DNA of 64,000 bases from Halopseudomonas nanhaiensis (GCF_020025155.1 NZ_CP073751.1:3189501-3253500), one strand, 5' to 3'. Counted from the stretch's first letter, positions 35,336 through 44,689 are shown. The notes: a model not told the origin generated them from the letters alone. Numbers and translations: made by a program.

Positions 35336-37720
35336 CTTAAATGAAATGGCCTCCACGAAACCCGGTGTGATTCAATATGGGTGCGGGCGATCTTGGCAAT
35401 GTCATTGGCCCAATCCTCCCAGTGATGGCGGTTGCCACACTTATCGACGATCTTGGCGTAGATCGCCTTTTCGATTTCACCCACTTCGTAAGTCAGCTCG
35501 GCCTGCTGGCTCAACTGGCCCTCGGCATCGTATTTTTTGCGTTTTTCACCGATGCCATACTGGCCTTTACCTGCCTCTTTCTTACTGCTGCTCTTTGACT
35601 TTTTATCAGCCTTGTCCGTGATGGCGATAACTTCCATCTTGCGCGGGTCGGAGCCGATCAGATCCAGCTTATTGACCATGGCATCGAAGCTATCATCGTG
35701 CGAGCGCAACGCCTGCAAAACCTGCCAGACGACTTTATATGTCTGATTGTCGTTAAGCGCTTCATGCGCTTCCATACCTGCCGGAATAACAACCGGCAGC
35801 ACCACATAGCCACGCTTCTTGCCCGGTGCGTTACGCATCACGCGCCCAACGGATTGCACCACGTCCACCTGAGAGTTACGCGGGGTCAGGAACAAAACTG
35901 CATCCAGCGCTGGCACGTCCACACCCTCTGACAAGCAACGCACGTTGCTGAGGATGCGGCAGGTGTTGGCCGGAGGCTCTTCTTTCAGCCATTTGAGCTT
36001 GGCTTCCTTCTGGCTGGCGTTCATGCCACCGTCAACGTGCGCGGCTTCGCAGATCAAGCGAGAGGCTTCCTCGATCTCTTCGGCCTCCTGATAGGCCTCC
36101 ACCACTGACTGGAACATACTGGCGATGTTGATGGAGCTGACCTTGTGCTTGGAGCCTTTGTAGTTGGGGGAAATGACTTGGCAGAAGGCCACGGCACGCT
36201 TCATAGGCTCGGCGTCACCAATCAGCTGTTCATGAAGCCCCTGCTTGGCCAATGCTTTCCAACATCCAACGATTTTGGCGGCATCGTCTACCTTGAGTTG
36301 GTTGTCTTCGTCTTTCAGCAAGTCCTGAAGGCGACGACTGATGACGCTCTCTTCAACCGTCAGAACGAGCACCTTATAGTCGGTGAGCAATCCGCGCTGA
36401 ACGGCCTCCGAGAAGTTGATGACATACAGCTCTTTGCCGTACAACGCCTCATCATCCATTGAGCAGAGTGCGACTTCGCCGGACTCAGCTTTGACCTTAG
36501 CCGCATCACCATAAATGCGCGGGGTAGCCGTCATGTACAGCCGCTTGGCCGAGCGTATGTAATCAGCATCATGAATGCGCACGAAGGTGCTTTCATCATC
36601 TTCACCGAAGGTCGCGCCGGTGGTGCGGTGTGCTTCGTCGCAAATCACCAGATCAAAAGCTGCCAAACCATGCTCGTGCTGGGCACGGCTGATCACGTCG
36701 ATGGAGTGGTAGGTGGAGAACACCACGCTCATGTGCTCATCATCGTGGCGTTTGAGCATTTCAGAAGCCAGCCGATCCGCCTTGGTGGTCGCTGGGTAGC
36801 GTAATTCATGGGTAAACACCTGAACGGTGTCCTCATCCGCTTTGCGCTTCTTGCCTACGTCGCTATCGGAGCAAACAGCAAAACTGTGGAGCGGGATTTC
36901 ACTTTCCTGCGTCCATTCAGTCAGGGTTTGCGACAACAGGGACAGGCTGGGCACAAGAAACAGCACCCGCTTACCCTTACCGGCTTGTTGTTCAGCAATT
37001 TTCAGACTGGTAAAGGTTTTGCCTGTTCCACAGGCCATGATTAGCTTGCCGCGCTCTGCGGTCTTCAGGCCAACAGACACCGCATTCAAGGCTGTTTGTT
37101 GATGATCTCGCAGTTGTTTCTTGGCCTTGAGGGCCACAGTTTGATTGGACTGGTATTTTGCCCAATCGATCTGGCTATCTTCCAAAGCTTGCAGATCAAT
37201 CTTGCTGACCGGTGGCTGCTGCCCCTGGAGTGCGTCCTCCGCGTGCTCACTCCAGTTGTTGGTCGTAGTAACGATGATCCGATGTGAGAACGGAGCCTTG
37301 CCTGATGCAGTGAAGAAGCTGTCGATGTCTTTTTTCTGGACGCGATAGTCTTCAGCGTAAAGCTTGCATTGAATAGCATGGTACTCGCCGGTGCCCTGGG
37401 TACGTGCCACCAGATCGATACCGGTATCGCGCCCGTCTAGGCCTTGCTCCTTGGCCCAGTCGCCATACATCCACACCTTGTCGTACAGATCACGGTAGGT
37501 AGCTTCATTACGCAGGTAGGCGCATATCAGCTCTTCGAAGTAAGTGCCTTTCTCGCGTTCGGTGACTGAGGCGGAGCGGTATGTATCGAGCAGGGACGAC
37601 AGGGCTGACATCAGAAATCCTTTTTACTGCCTTAATCGGCTATTGGGCGTATCGGCGTGACTTTACCATGAGCCGATACCTCTTCGTTGATCGGTTCGCT
37701 AAGCAGCTTCAAAGCCAACA

Positions 37721-38551
37721 TCAGCACCCAAAAACTACTGGCATGCTTAGGTCGCCCGAATGATGGCTAGCAACTATTTCAATTTCAATGCCCTTAGATA
37801 GCTGAAACCGGTGGATCCTGATTGGCGCTTTGCCATTCCAGTTATTTGGTCTTTGACTGGCAAGCTTGCCGCCATAAGGCAAACCCATAATTTGGTTCTG
37901 TGGCGAAGTGAAACCAGCCGGGCCGATCAGTACAGAGAAATGCAGGAAACTTGAGGAGGCAATCAGTTCATACTCACCGTTCAGCTGCAAAATCTGAGTA
38001 ACTGATTGCTTGGTCATGGACTCAAGAATCTTGGCTCTTCGATCAGTATCTGAGCCGGAGACTTCTGCAGAAACCTGCGTTTCTTTGCGAACTAATCGCA
38101 AAACCTCAGCCGAATCAATGCTCACTGAAAACCAGTGCGTACATCCTTCCAGCGCCCTTGCTTTTAATTTACCGATATGACCAGATTCTGGAGACGTCAA
38201 ATGCCATGTTTTTCGGCCAGGCTCCAAGGTCAAGTGATCTATAACGAATGGCTGATTCCACTCTTTCGAGTGGCTATTACCAAAAACGTGCACGTTATCG
38301 TCAATAGCTTTATAGCCCGGGAAAAATAGTATTCGCTCACCCCTTGAGTGAACAAACACGCCGAACCATCGCAGCATCTCATCAGGTCCGCGAAAAAAAC
38401 ATTGGCAAATACGCCGGCTTGGTTTGCCGGAGTGAAACACTCCCTTTGTAGCTCTCGAGAGCGGATTATCAGGAGATTCATCCTTGCCTTCCAAGCCCAT
38501 TGAAAGGTTGTAGGTGAGCACCAGACAGTCATTATCATGCTCGCTTCTCAT
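37721..38551 (-). CDS. Hypothetical protein next to the ISP gene
   Basis: A 276-residue soluble protein that I do not recognise. It starts MRSEHDNDCLVLTYNLSMGLEG, has a middle GERILFFPGYKAIDDNVHVFG and TWHLTSPESGHIG, and looks mixed alpha/beta with no visible catalytic motif. It is upstream of the ISP gene on the same strand (110-base gap) and may be a companion of that locus. The base use is less GC-biased than the core genome. Confidence 0.65.
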   Translation of the reverse strand: MRSEHDNDCLVLTYNLSMGLEGKDESPDNPLSRATKGVFHSGKPSRRICQCFFRGPDEMLRWFGVFVHSRGERILFFPGYKAIDDNVHVFGNSHSKEWNQPFVIDHLTLEPGRKTWHLTSPESGHIGKLKARALEGCTHWFSVSIDSAEVLRLVRKETQVSAEVSGSDTDRRAKILESMTKQSVTQILQLNGEYELIASSSFLHFSVLIGPAGFTSPQNQIMGLPYGGKLASQRPNNWNGKAPIRIHRFQLSKGIEIEIVASHHSGDLSMPVVFGC

Positions 38552-38904
38552 ACGTGATATTCCCTGAAAGCGTTGTCCCGGTTAGCGCCTGGTAATTCAG
38601 CATGCTGGCTATTGGCTGTGACATTCATGCCTGCAGCCTTGGCTTGCGCTGGCAACGACACCCCGACGGTACGACTGACACGTAAGTGCTTGCCCCCGAT
38701 GCACGATGCGGGCTTGATTACCGTAGCGGTCTTTTTTGCCGAGATTGAAGAAACCCGCTCTAGCCCAGCCCTTCCTGATTATCTTGGCCTGCCTGCCTTG
38801 ATCTTGCCAGTTCATAAGACAACCTGCATCGCCAGAAACATTTCAGCGATTGCGTGATCGCCTCAAGCCAATTACTGTATAAATACACAGCTTCCGAGGT
38901 TCCC
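38552..38904. other. 353-base region upstream of umuD
   Basis: Holds the LexA box of umuD. Two overlapping short frames exist (plus 38573-38857 and minus 38609-38815, the latter reading FFNLGKKDRYGNQARIVHRG); neither has a clear ribosome site and no family is recognised. One may be a small gene, but I cannot support it. Confidence 0.4.
38875..38890 (+). promoter_or_regulatory. LexA (SOS) box of umuDC
   Basis: CTGTATAAATACACAG is a good CTG-N10-CAG operator 14 bases before the umuD ATG, sharing its first eleven bases with the recN box in the core genome, so the host LexA should control this island operon. Confidence 0.88.
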
Positions 38905-39345
38905 ATGTCTAACGCAGTCTTTATCGGCACGGTGATGCCTTCCGGTCAGCTCGTCAGTTGCTACGACGCCCTTGTTTCAGCTGGCTTTCCCAGCCCAGCA
39001 CTGGATCACATGGAGCAGAAGATCTCGCTGGATCAGCTGCTCGATGTGCACGCTCCCCATACCTACCTAGTTCGCGTTCGCGGTGACAGCATGACCGGCG
39101 CTGGCATTCACGATGGCGATATCTTGGTCGTCAGCCGTGCTCTGACAGCCGGGCATGGTGATATTGTCGTGGCCGCTGTCAACGGCGAGGTTTTCGTCAA
39201 GCGCTTGATTCGGCGAGGTCAGCAATTGATCCTGCAACCTGAAAATCCGCAATTTGCGTCCTTGCATGTGCTGGAAGGTGATGAGCTTCAGATCTGGGGT
39301 GTTGTACGCAACAGTATCCGCTGGCACCTGACCTGCGAGAAATGA
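38905..39345 (+). CDS. umuD: UmuD-like protein (SOS mutagenesis, self-cleaving)
   Basis: UmuD trims itself when RecA is activated and then joins UmuC as DNA polymerase V. The 146-residue product has the cleavage region [10 protein letters not shown] (Ala26-Gly27) and the Ser/Lys dyad, Ser62 in [10 protein letters not shown] and Lys99 in EVFVKRL. The start [12 protein letters not shown] follows the LexA box. It overlaps umuC by four bases. Confidence 0.95.
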   Translation: MSNAVFIGTVMPSGQLVSCYDALVSAGFPSPALDHMEQKISLDQLLDVHAPHTYLVRVRGDSMTGAGIHDGDILVVSRALTAGHGDIVVAAVNGEVFVKRLIRRGQQLILQPENPQFASLHVLEGDELQIWGVVRNSIRWHLTCEK

Positions 39346-40619
39346 GCATGGCGCCGAAAAGCTTTGCCTTGATCGACTGCAACAGCTTTTACGCCAGTTG
39401 CGAGCGGGTATTTCGTCCTGACCTGGCAAAGACCCCCATTGTCGTCCTGAGCAACAACGACGGCTGCGTGATAGCTCGCAGTGCTGAAGCCAAGCCCTTC
39501 ATTAAAATGGGTGACCCTTACTTCAAGATCAAGGACACCCTGCGAAGCCAAGGCATCTTGGCCTTCAGCAGTAACTATGCGCTGTATGGGGACATGAGTG
39601 AACGGGTGATGACTACCCTGGAACGTCGCCTTCCGATGGTTGAGGTGTACTCCATCGATGAAGCATTTGCAGACCTAACTGGACTACCTGAGCCCCTGGA
39701 TCAGCTCGGCTATTCATTACGTGCTGATGTACTGAAAATAACAGGCATTCCGGTGGGTGTCGGCATTGCCAGCACCAAAACCTTGGCCAAGCTCGCCAAT
39801 GCAGCCGCCAAGCGCTGGCAGCGCCAGACCGGTGGCGTGGTGGATATCCGCGATCCAGAACGCAGAGACAAGCTACTCAAGGCCATGCCCGTAGCGGAAG
39901 TATGGGGCGTTGGCCGTCGTATGAATGAGCACCTGCAAGCCATGAGCATTAAAACAGCCTGGGAGCTTTCAAATGCCGATCCTGCACTACTGCGTAAACG
40001 CTTCAGTGTAGTGATGGAGAAAACAGCCCGTGAACTGAGGGGTATCAACTGCCTGAACATGGAAGCGGAAGCACCACCCAAACAGGAGATATGCAGTAGC
40101 CGTGCCTTCGGGCAGCGGGTTTACGATCTGGCCGAGCTTCAACAAGCCGTTGCCAGCTACACCACCCGTGCCGCTGAAAAGCTTCGAGGACAACAGTCAC
40201 TTTGCAAGGTCATCCAGGTGGGGATTCGCACGGGGCTGTTCAACCCAAGCGAGGAGCACTTCTCACGTCACATGCAGGTCCATTTGCCCTACCCCACCGA
40301 CGATACGCGAATACTCATCCAGACAGCCGTGCAGGGCCTAGAACGCATTTACCGGGTAGGCCCGGCCTATGCGAAGGCCTCCGTCATGTTGCTCGGGCTA
40401 TGCCGACGTGATCAATATACCCCAGATCTGTTTGCCCCTAGCCAGGCCGTGACATCGGACCGATTGATGCAGACCATGGATAAGATCAACCAACGCTGGG
40501 GGAAGAACACGCTGAAGTCAGCCCGTCTCCCTGCAATGCCTGAGTGGGGTATGCAACGGCAATTGCTCAGTCCTAGCTACACCACTCGGCTGGATCAATT
40601 GTGGACCGTACGGGCTTGA
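39342..40619 (+). CDS. umuC: UmuC-like Y-family DNA polymerase
   Basis: The catalytic subunit of a translesion polymerase, 425 residues. [19 protein letters not shown] at the start and [13 protein letters not shown] hold the metal-binding acids, and the helix-hairpin-helix and little-finger parts follow ([22 protein letters not shown]). A C-terminal DUF4113-like stretch ([19 protein letters not shown]) is typical of UmuC. The ATG overlaps the umuD stop (ATGA). Its presence makes the host more mutable under DNA damage. Confidence 0.96.
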   Translation: MSMAPKSFALIDCNSFYASCERVFRPDLAKTPIVVLSNNDGCVIARSAEAKPFIKMGDPYFKIKDTLRSQGILAFSSNYALYGDMSERVMTTLERRLPMVEVYSIDEAFADLTGLPEPLDQLGYSLRADVLKITGIPVGVGIASTKTLAKLANAAAKRWQRQTGGVVDIRDPERRDKLLKAMPVAEVWGVGRRMNEHLQAMSIKTAWELSNADPALLRKRFSVVMEKTARELRGINCLNMEAEAPPKQEICSSRAFGQRVYDLAELQQAVASYTTRAAEKLRGQQSLCKVIQVGIRTGLFNPSEEHFSRHMQVHLPYPTDDTRILIQTAVQGLERIYRVGPAYAKASVMLLGLCRRDQYTPDLFAPSQAVTSDRLMQTMDKINQRWGKNTLKSARLPAMPEWGMQRQLLSPSYTTRLDQLWTVRA

Positions 40620-40759
40620 ATCTAGCGAATACAGCCAGTGCGTAGTGCCCTTGCACCAGCTAGCTTGACACTCAGAGGCTGCTGTTTGTCCTTGACCATC
40701 TAAGCCATAAGCTTAGCAACCTACCCTGTTGTGTGAACTGCTCAGCATCTGAGGCTCCA

Positions 40760-41731
40760 TTACCCCCGACGAAAACGCCCCAGCGCGCCCTTACGCAGGC
40801 AACGTGCTCCCACAGGCCTCAAGCGCAGGTGCTGGCCGTCCTTTACCAGGTACTTCATCGCTTCGTGGACATTAGGCCTTACCGACTGATTGTCCCTCTG
40901 GAACCGGCCAATACCGCACTTGTTGCCATACCCCTCCTTGTTATGGTTACAGCTGTGAGCATAACCTTGACCACGCGTGATCGCCTCCCACAACTCGCTA
41001 ATCTCAATCGCCTTCAAGACATCCCGGCCCACGTGATTGCCATTGAAGAAGTAGGCCGCATGGATGTGGTAACCCCTCCCGTCATTGCGGTCTCCCTGCT
41101 CCACTGCATAAATGTATCCGACAAGGCGCTCAAAGATCGGATGGCGGCTGTGCTTGGAGATCAAGACATCTAGATGGTTAAAGACGTGCTCGACTCGCTG
41201 CCTGACCTGAGCTTCAGGGCGGTAGTAGAGGTTCAGTCTGATGACCATAGTGCGGGAATAAATACTCATCACAGCATCCGTGTAAGCGGTGATTTCCCTC
41301 TCCTGCTTGCGTGCCTCATAGGCTCGATCCCCGGCCCTGCGCTTATACCAACGCTGACGAGTCAACTCACGGATCCGCTCAGTGAGGACGTTCATGCTTT
41401 CTGGATGACTGAGCCAGTATGAACCCCTGTCATTCAGGCAGATAGGACCAGCAGGTGATGGTTCAAGACCGATTTCTTCCCAGGCAACCCGGAACGCTTG
41501 TAACTGCTCGCTGTAGTCATAGGGCACACGATCATCGAACAGGTTGTACATCTGCTGCACGTGAGTGCAGTAGCGGGAGATTCTGGTGTTATCGAGACGC
41601 TCATAGCCAGATCGGTTATGCCTGATCCTGAATGCAGGTGTATCGCTGCGTTCTATAGCCTTGACGAGTGATTCGATCTTCAGGGCTATCTCAGATTGGG
41701 AGGGATGAATGTTTAGCTTGCGGTTGTTCAT
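40760..41731 (-). CDS. Inovirus Gp2-like / YagK-YfjJ family protein
   Basis: A 323-residue protein resembling the inovirus-type Gp2 and the YfjJ protein of E. coli CP4-57. The core holds YIYAVEQGDRNDGRGYHIHAAYFFNG (shown in parts), with the HIH pair reminiscent of rolling-circle Rep enzymes, and MKYLVKDGQHLRLRP near the end. It may start island DNA replication or be a decayed Rep. It is convergent with umuC and upstream of no other gene. Confidence 0.75.
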   Translation of the reverse strand: MNNRKLNIHPSQSEIALKIESLVKAIERSDTPAFRIRHNRSGYERLDNTRISRYCTHVQQMYNLFDDRVPYDYSEQLQAFRVAWEEIGLEPSPAGPICLNDRGSYWLSHPESMNVLTERIRELTRQRWYKRRAGDRAYEARKQEREITAYTDAVMSIYSRTMVIRLNLYYRPEAQVRQRVEHVFNHLDVLISKHSRHPIFERLVGYIYAVEQGDRNDGRGYHIHAAYFFNGNHVGRDVLKAIEISELWEAITRGQGYAHSCNHNKEGYGNKCGIGRFQRDNQSVRPNVHEAMKYLVKDGQHLRLRPVGARCLRKGALGRFRRG

Positions 41732-42063
41732 GGTTCAGTACCTGGTAGGTTGTCGGTGCATATCAGGTACGTGATGTATTTTTTTTTACTTGTCTTCTTT
41801 CCCTCTGGTGGTAGTTAGTAGTAATGGATAGTGACTGTGACTATTGGATAGCTAGAGTAGATAGTTAATTGCTATATCAATAGATGCAGCCCTACCTGCC
41901 TCAGGACCTCCCGATCAGGCCGGGCAATGGGGAGCAACATTGCCAAGCCTGTCGAGTGATTTTCCGCACCGAGCACTGGGAGAGTTAGCTGAGATCAGAG
42001 CCGCCCTCCTGAGCAGCATCATAAGCTGCCATGACCAGCCCTAGCAGGTCATGGCGGTAAAGT
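41732..42063. other. 332-base gap between the Gp2-like gene and alpA
   Basis: AT-rich next to the Gp2-like start (41770-41890), with short GTAGTTAGTAGTAATGG-like repeats, then GC-rich. It could hold an origin for the Gp2-like protein, but no nick site or hairpin is clear enough to call. Confidence 0.35.
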
Positions 42064-42291
42064 TTATTTGGCGACGCTGAAATGGTTGCTTGGCCGTGTA
42101 GCTGCCATAGCTAGATCACGTTCCTCGATCCTGGCCAGGATCCAATCGTGGACCTCACTATCGACCCAGCCAACGCAGCGATCCCCTAGGGATACAGGCT
42201 TGGGAAAGGTCTCTTCCGAGATATATTTGTAGATGGTCGACCGTGCCAGGCCGGTCGAATCGATTACTTCTTTCAAACGGATTATTCTCAT
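42064..42291 (-). CDS. AlpA-family excisionase-like regulator
   Basis: A 75-residue winged HTH protein: MRIIRLKEVIDSTGLARSTIYKYI, then FPKPVSLGDRCVGWVDSEVHDWI, the standard AlpA layout. In CP4-57 AlpA turns on the excision function of an ssrA-inserted element, and the same role fits here. It is transcribed leftward, 61 bases after the unknown 443-residue gene. Confidence 0.92.
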   Translation of the reverse strand: MRIIRLKEVIDSTGLARSTIYKYISEETFPKPVSLGDRCVGWVDSEVHDWILARIEERDLAMAATRPSNHFSVAK

Positions 42292-42352
42292 GAGCGGGCT
42301 CCTCTGTAAGGCTCAGAGGATCTCTGGCGGTAGTAAAAAAAAACGAGGAAGA

Positions 42353-43684
42353 CTATACCTTGGCCGCAAGCCCTGCCTTCTCAAGAGCAGTTAGTGAAAT
42401 CTTTTGCTCATTCAGAACAACCCCTTCCCAAGCTCCATAGCCTTCAACCGCGAAACCTCGAGGCTCTAAAGCTGGAAATACGAGAACTCCAATATACTCA
42501 TAACCTTGGGTCATATTGCCCGGTAGCATTAGGACCTTATCTCGCGCCCCTAGCTCAGCAAGCAGAGGCCTTATCCGACCATCCAGCTCCTGTACCAGCA
42601 GGTAAACCAGAAAAGCCAGACCCTCTATCAACTCCGAGACTAGGTCAGAACGTAGTGATCCATCGTCATAACTCCGCATAACGCGCGCGATATCCGCTTT
42701 CGCATCAACCTCGAGTGAAGCACGATCAATCTTCCCCTCGGCTAACGCACACTCGAACCCTTTGCTCGCAAGCTCGAGCAACATGAATTCCAACTGCTCG
42801 AATGCATGAAAAGGAAGGGTTCGCAATAGCATCACCTCCCGACCGTAATAGAGGGGATTATTACTTCTAGAATCTGTCAAAAGGCTAGCCACAAAACCCC
42901 ATTCGGCCTCACTGCCGATAAGGCGGTTGATGACCGCTGATACCCTACGTCCAGTGGATGAGAATAACGGGTGATTCGTATTGAGCAGAATGACGCTCTC
43001 AAGTTTACGTTGAAAAATTGGGGCTGCCACACCGGGAATCACACGACGAAGAACCCGATGTCTCACCAGCTTTTTCAGCCGGCCCTTGACTGCTAGCTGC
43101 GTCACCCCAATGGCAGCAGCGATCTGCCTAAAGCTCCATCCCTTTACCACTCCCATCTGGTCAGACACAGCGAGCAGCAACGCGAGCAGCAATACATCAG
43201 AAGCATCTAAATATCCTTTCCGACCCTCAATCATTCGCCGAACCTTAGGTGAAATCGAGGACCCGGCTTCACCGCTTTCAGATGAGTACTCATCAGCATC
43301 TAACGATTGCAGCTGATGGGACCAATTCAATCTTGAAGCCTTGATCGTGGGGGACTGAAGGAATAAACCGGAAGAAATAATGCTTTCCCGACGAAGCTTT
43401 CTGGCTTCGGGTAACGCACGAAGCTTTACTTCGTTGACAGCGAATTCACGCAACGGCCTACCAAATGACCCATAACACGTTCTCGCTTTTATGAACCCTG
43501 CGTCCAGTAGCAAAGGCATCGCTGAAGCCACTAACCTCGCCCTCAGACCCAATTGCTCGGCGAGGGAAGCAAGCGTCATTGCACCGGTCCAGCGCTTCTC
43601 AAAATTTGCAAAAAAAACAAGTAATACGAGCTTTTCGTTTGCGCTTAAAATTTCAGCATTAATTCCTATCAATTTTTCAAGCAT
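42353..43684 (-). CDS. Unrecognised 443-residue protein with winged-helix segments
   Basis: No family recognised. Residues about 15-70 (NEKLVLLVFFANFEKR, MTLASLAEQLGLRARLVASAM) and about 185-225 (WSFRQIAAAIGVTQLAVKGRLKKL) look like two winged HTH units. The rest is helical, Leu/Ala-rich. It is the likely first gene of a leftward unit with alpA, and faces a coiled-coil gene across an AT-rich operator region. The lower GC and use of AT-ending codons suggest a different source from the core. Confidence 0.7.
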   Translation of the reverse strand: MLEKLIGINAEILSANEKLVLLVFFANFEKRWTGAMTLASLAEQLGLRARLVASAMPLLLDAGFIKARTCYGSFGRPLREFAVNEVKLRALPEARKLRRESIISSGLFLQSPTIKASRLNWSHQLQSLDADEYSSESGEAGSSISPKVRRMIEGRKGYLDASDVLLLALLLAVSDQMGVVKGWSFRQIAAAIGVTQLAVKGRLKKLVRHRVLRRVIPGVAAPIFQRKLESVILLNTNHPLFSSTGRRVSAVINRLIGSEAEWGFVASLLTDSRSNNPLYYGREVMLLRTLPFHAFEQLEFMLLELASKGFECALAEGKIDRASLEVDAKADIARVMRSYDDGSLRSDLVSELIEGLAFLVYLLVQELDGRIRPLLAELGARDKVLMLPGNMTQGYEYIGVLVFPALEPRGFAVEGYGAWEGVVLNEQKISLTALEKAGLAAKV

Positions 43685-43734
43685 GGATAGATCGCCACTT
43701 ATCTCCTTTCCAGATAGGGTATTTTATAAAAACA

Positions 43735-43777
43735 GTTATGTATAGCATTATGGATAACGTTATGTATAACGCTATAC
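43735..43777. promoter_or_regulatory. Complex palindromic operator between divergent genes
   Basis: GTTATGTATA occurs twice in direct order (43735-43744 and 43759-43768). The palindrome ATAACGTTAT is at 43754-43763, and GTATAGC (43740-43746) mirrors GCTATAC (43771-43777). It lies 50 bases from the leftward start and 70 from the rightward one, so it is a good candidate for shared control of both genes. Confidence 0.65.
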
Positions 43778-43846
43778 TGGAAAAGCAACCAATGGAAACT
43801 AAATCCCTAGAAAAGCAGTGGTATCCGGCATGTCGAGGAGCAGTAA

Positions 43847-44512
43847 GTGACTGAGCAGATTGAGTGGCTTAGGGATGAGAATGAGTGCTATTACGCTACA
43901 GAATACCTGAAAAGGCGAGCGAACGATCTGGAGCGGAGCTGCATCAAAAATACAGGCATCCAGTTGACCGAAAAAGCTAATGTACGCAGAACCGTAGAGG
44001 CGTGGGTTAACGCCCTACAAAAAAATAAATGCAGCAAAATAATTACACGTCTACAGAATAATTTAAGGCAACGCCGCTCACAGAAAAAAAACAAAGAGAA
44101 GAGATTCAACCTCTCCCTAGAAGCCTGTAGGGCCCTGGATGAGCTCACAAGAAAAATTGGAAAAAGCCCATCCGAGACCGTCTCAATATTGCTGATCAAT
44201 ACCCCTGAAGCCCTGGCAGAAGCTCGAGAAAAATGGATGTTCGAGCACAAAAAACAAATAGAACAGTGGACCTACGAGCACCTGGGCTTGCAGCACCAGC
44301 TCAAAATAAAGAACCTAGAGGTAGACGAACTGCATAAGCAGCTACGCTCACACATTCTCGCGCTAGAGATGTGGAAGACATCAATGGATAGTGACGCACC
44401 GCCATTCGACGGCGAAATCGAGGAGCTTGATGAACAGGTCAATGAGAAACTTCGTATCATTCAACGAGATGTGAAGAAGCAAACGAAGGTTCTCAGTTCA
44501 ATTCCCGGTTAG
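43847..44512 (+). CDS. Unrecognised coiled-coil protein with a ribbon-helix-helix-like segment
   Basis: A 221-residue, highly charged, mostly helical protein. The segment KRFNLSLEACRALDELTRKIG followed by KSPSETVSILL (about residues 85-118) resembles an Arc/MetJ-type ribbon-helix-helix. Residues about 130-180 (EQWTYEHLGLQHQLKIKNLEVDEL in parts) look like a coiled coil. AT-rich codon use marks it as acquired. It is the last gene before the island's right end and faces the 443-residue gene. Confidence 0.65.
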   Translation: MTEQIEWLRDENECYYATEYLKRRANDLERSCIKNTGIQLTEKANVRRTVEAWVNALQKNKCSKIITRLQNNLRQRRSQKKNKEKRFNLSLEACRALDELTRKIGKSPSETVSILLINTPEALAEAREKWMFEHKKQIEQWTYEHLGLQHQLKIKNLEVDELHKQLRSHILALEMWKTSMDSDAPPFDGEIEELDEQVNEKLRIIQRDVKKQTKVLSSIPG

Positions 44513-44560
44513 AATTGCTGCATCACAAGGCACCACCCCCTTGCCAATCACAGATTCAGA

Positions 44561-44580
44561 TTCCAAAAGGTATTCCAAGC
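44561..44580 (+). repeat. Arm-type repeat at the right end of the island
   Basis: TTCCAAAAGGTATTCCAAGC differs by one base from the copy at 10514-10533 upstream of the integrase and is in the same orientation. Such paired sites on both sides of an integrated element fit integrase arm binding. Confidence 0.75.
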
Positions 44581-44639
44581 GAAAACTGAACCCGCCAAAT
44601 TCTATTAAAATCAGTACATTAATGACCCTGTTCAGATTA

Positions 44640-44653
44640 CCCCGGCCCACCAA
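44640..44653 (+). repeat. Right attachment core (attR-like)
   Basis: CCCCGGCCCACCAA equals the ssrA 3' end CCCCGGCTCCACCAA less one T. The bases just before it (TTCAGATTA) also resemble the T-loop TTCAAATCC. It marks the right island boundary; the missing base could affect excision. Confidence 0.75.
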
Positions 44654-44662
44654 CACCCAAAA

Positions 44663-44687
44663 AGACGCCCAAGGGCGTCTTTTTTTT
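44663..44687 (+). terminator. Hairpin terminator after attR, probably the original ssrA terminator
   Basis: AGACGCCC (44663-44670) pairs with GGGCGTCT (44673-44680), followed by eight T residues. It resembles the terminator after ssrA (10408-10433) and lies at the same distance from the attachment core, as expected if it served ssrA before the island arrived. Confidence 0.8.
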
Positions 44688-44689
44688 GC

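Larger units (their letters stand above)
34064..35374 (+). mobile_element. IS3-family insertion sequence, 1311 bases
   Basis: Perfect 27-base inverted ends start TGAATCACACCGGGTTTCGT at 34064 and end with the reverse complement at 35374. The insertion is flanked by the direct repeat ATA (34061-34063 and 35375-35377). It carries orfA and orfB in the usual overlapping -1 arrangement. Intact ends and frames suggest a recent insertion. Confidence 0.95.
31426..37611 (-). pseudogene. Type ISP restriction-modification enzyme gene, split by an IS3-family element
   Basis: Joining 37611-35378 to 34063-31426 (dropping the IS and one copy of the 3-base duplication) restores one frame of 1623 codons across the joint, reading ARTHI-DRIQGIL. 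The order is Mrr-like nuclease (Asp66, then QCK at 81-83), superfamily 2 helicase with MACGTGKT at 192-199, ICDEAHR, MTATPRI and VQSVGRVMR, a coupler, an adenine methyltransferase with DPFTGTGTF and NPPYSVGQ, and a target recognition region. This is the single-chain plan of LlaBIII-type ISP enzymes. The break falls at about residue 745, between helicase and methylase, so cleavage of foreign DNA is probably lost. The 3' fragment (31426-34119) could still make a free methylase-like protein. Confidence 0.92.
10398..44653. mobile_element. Genomic island integrated at ssrA, about 34 kb
   Basis: Support: the ssrA 3' end with an adjacent tyrosine integrase on the left, a near-copy of the ssrA end on the right (44640-44653), the same 20-base arm-type repeat near both ends (10514-10533 and 44561-44580, one mismatch), and accessory cargo between them. 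AlpA-like and YfjJ-like genes near the right end recall E. coli CP4-57, which also sits in ssrA. No conjugation genes are recognised, so the element is probably mobilised, if at all, by integrase with outside help. Confidence 0.87.
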
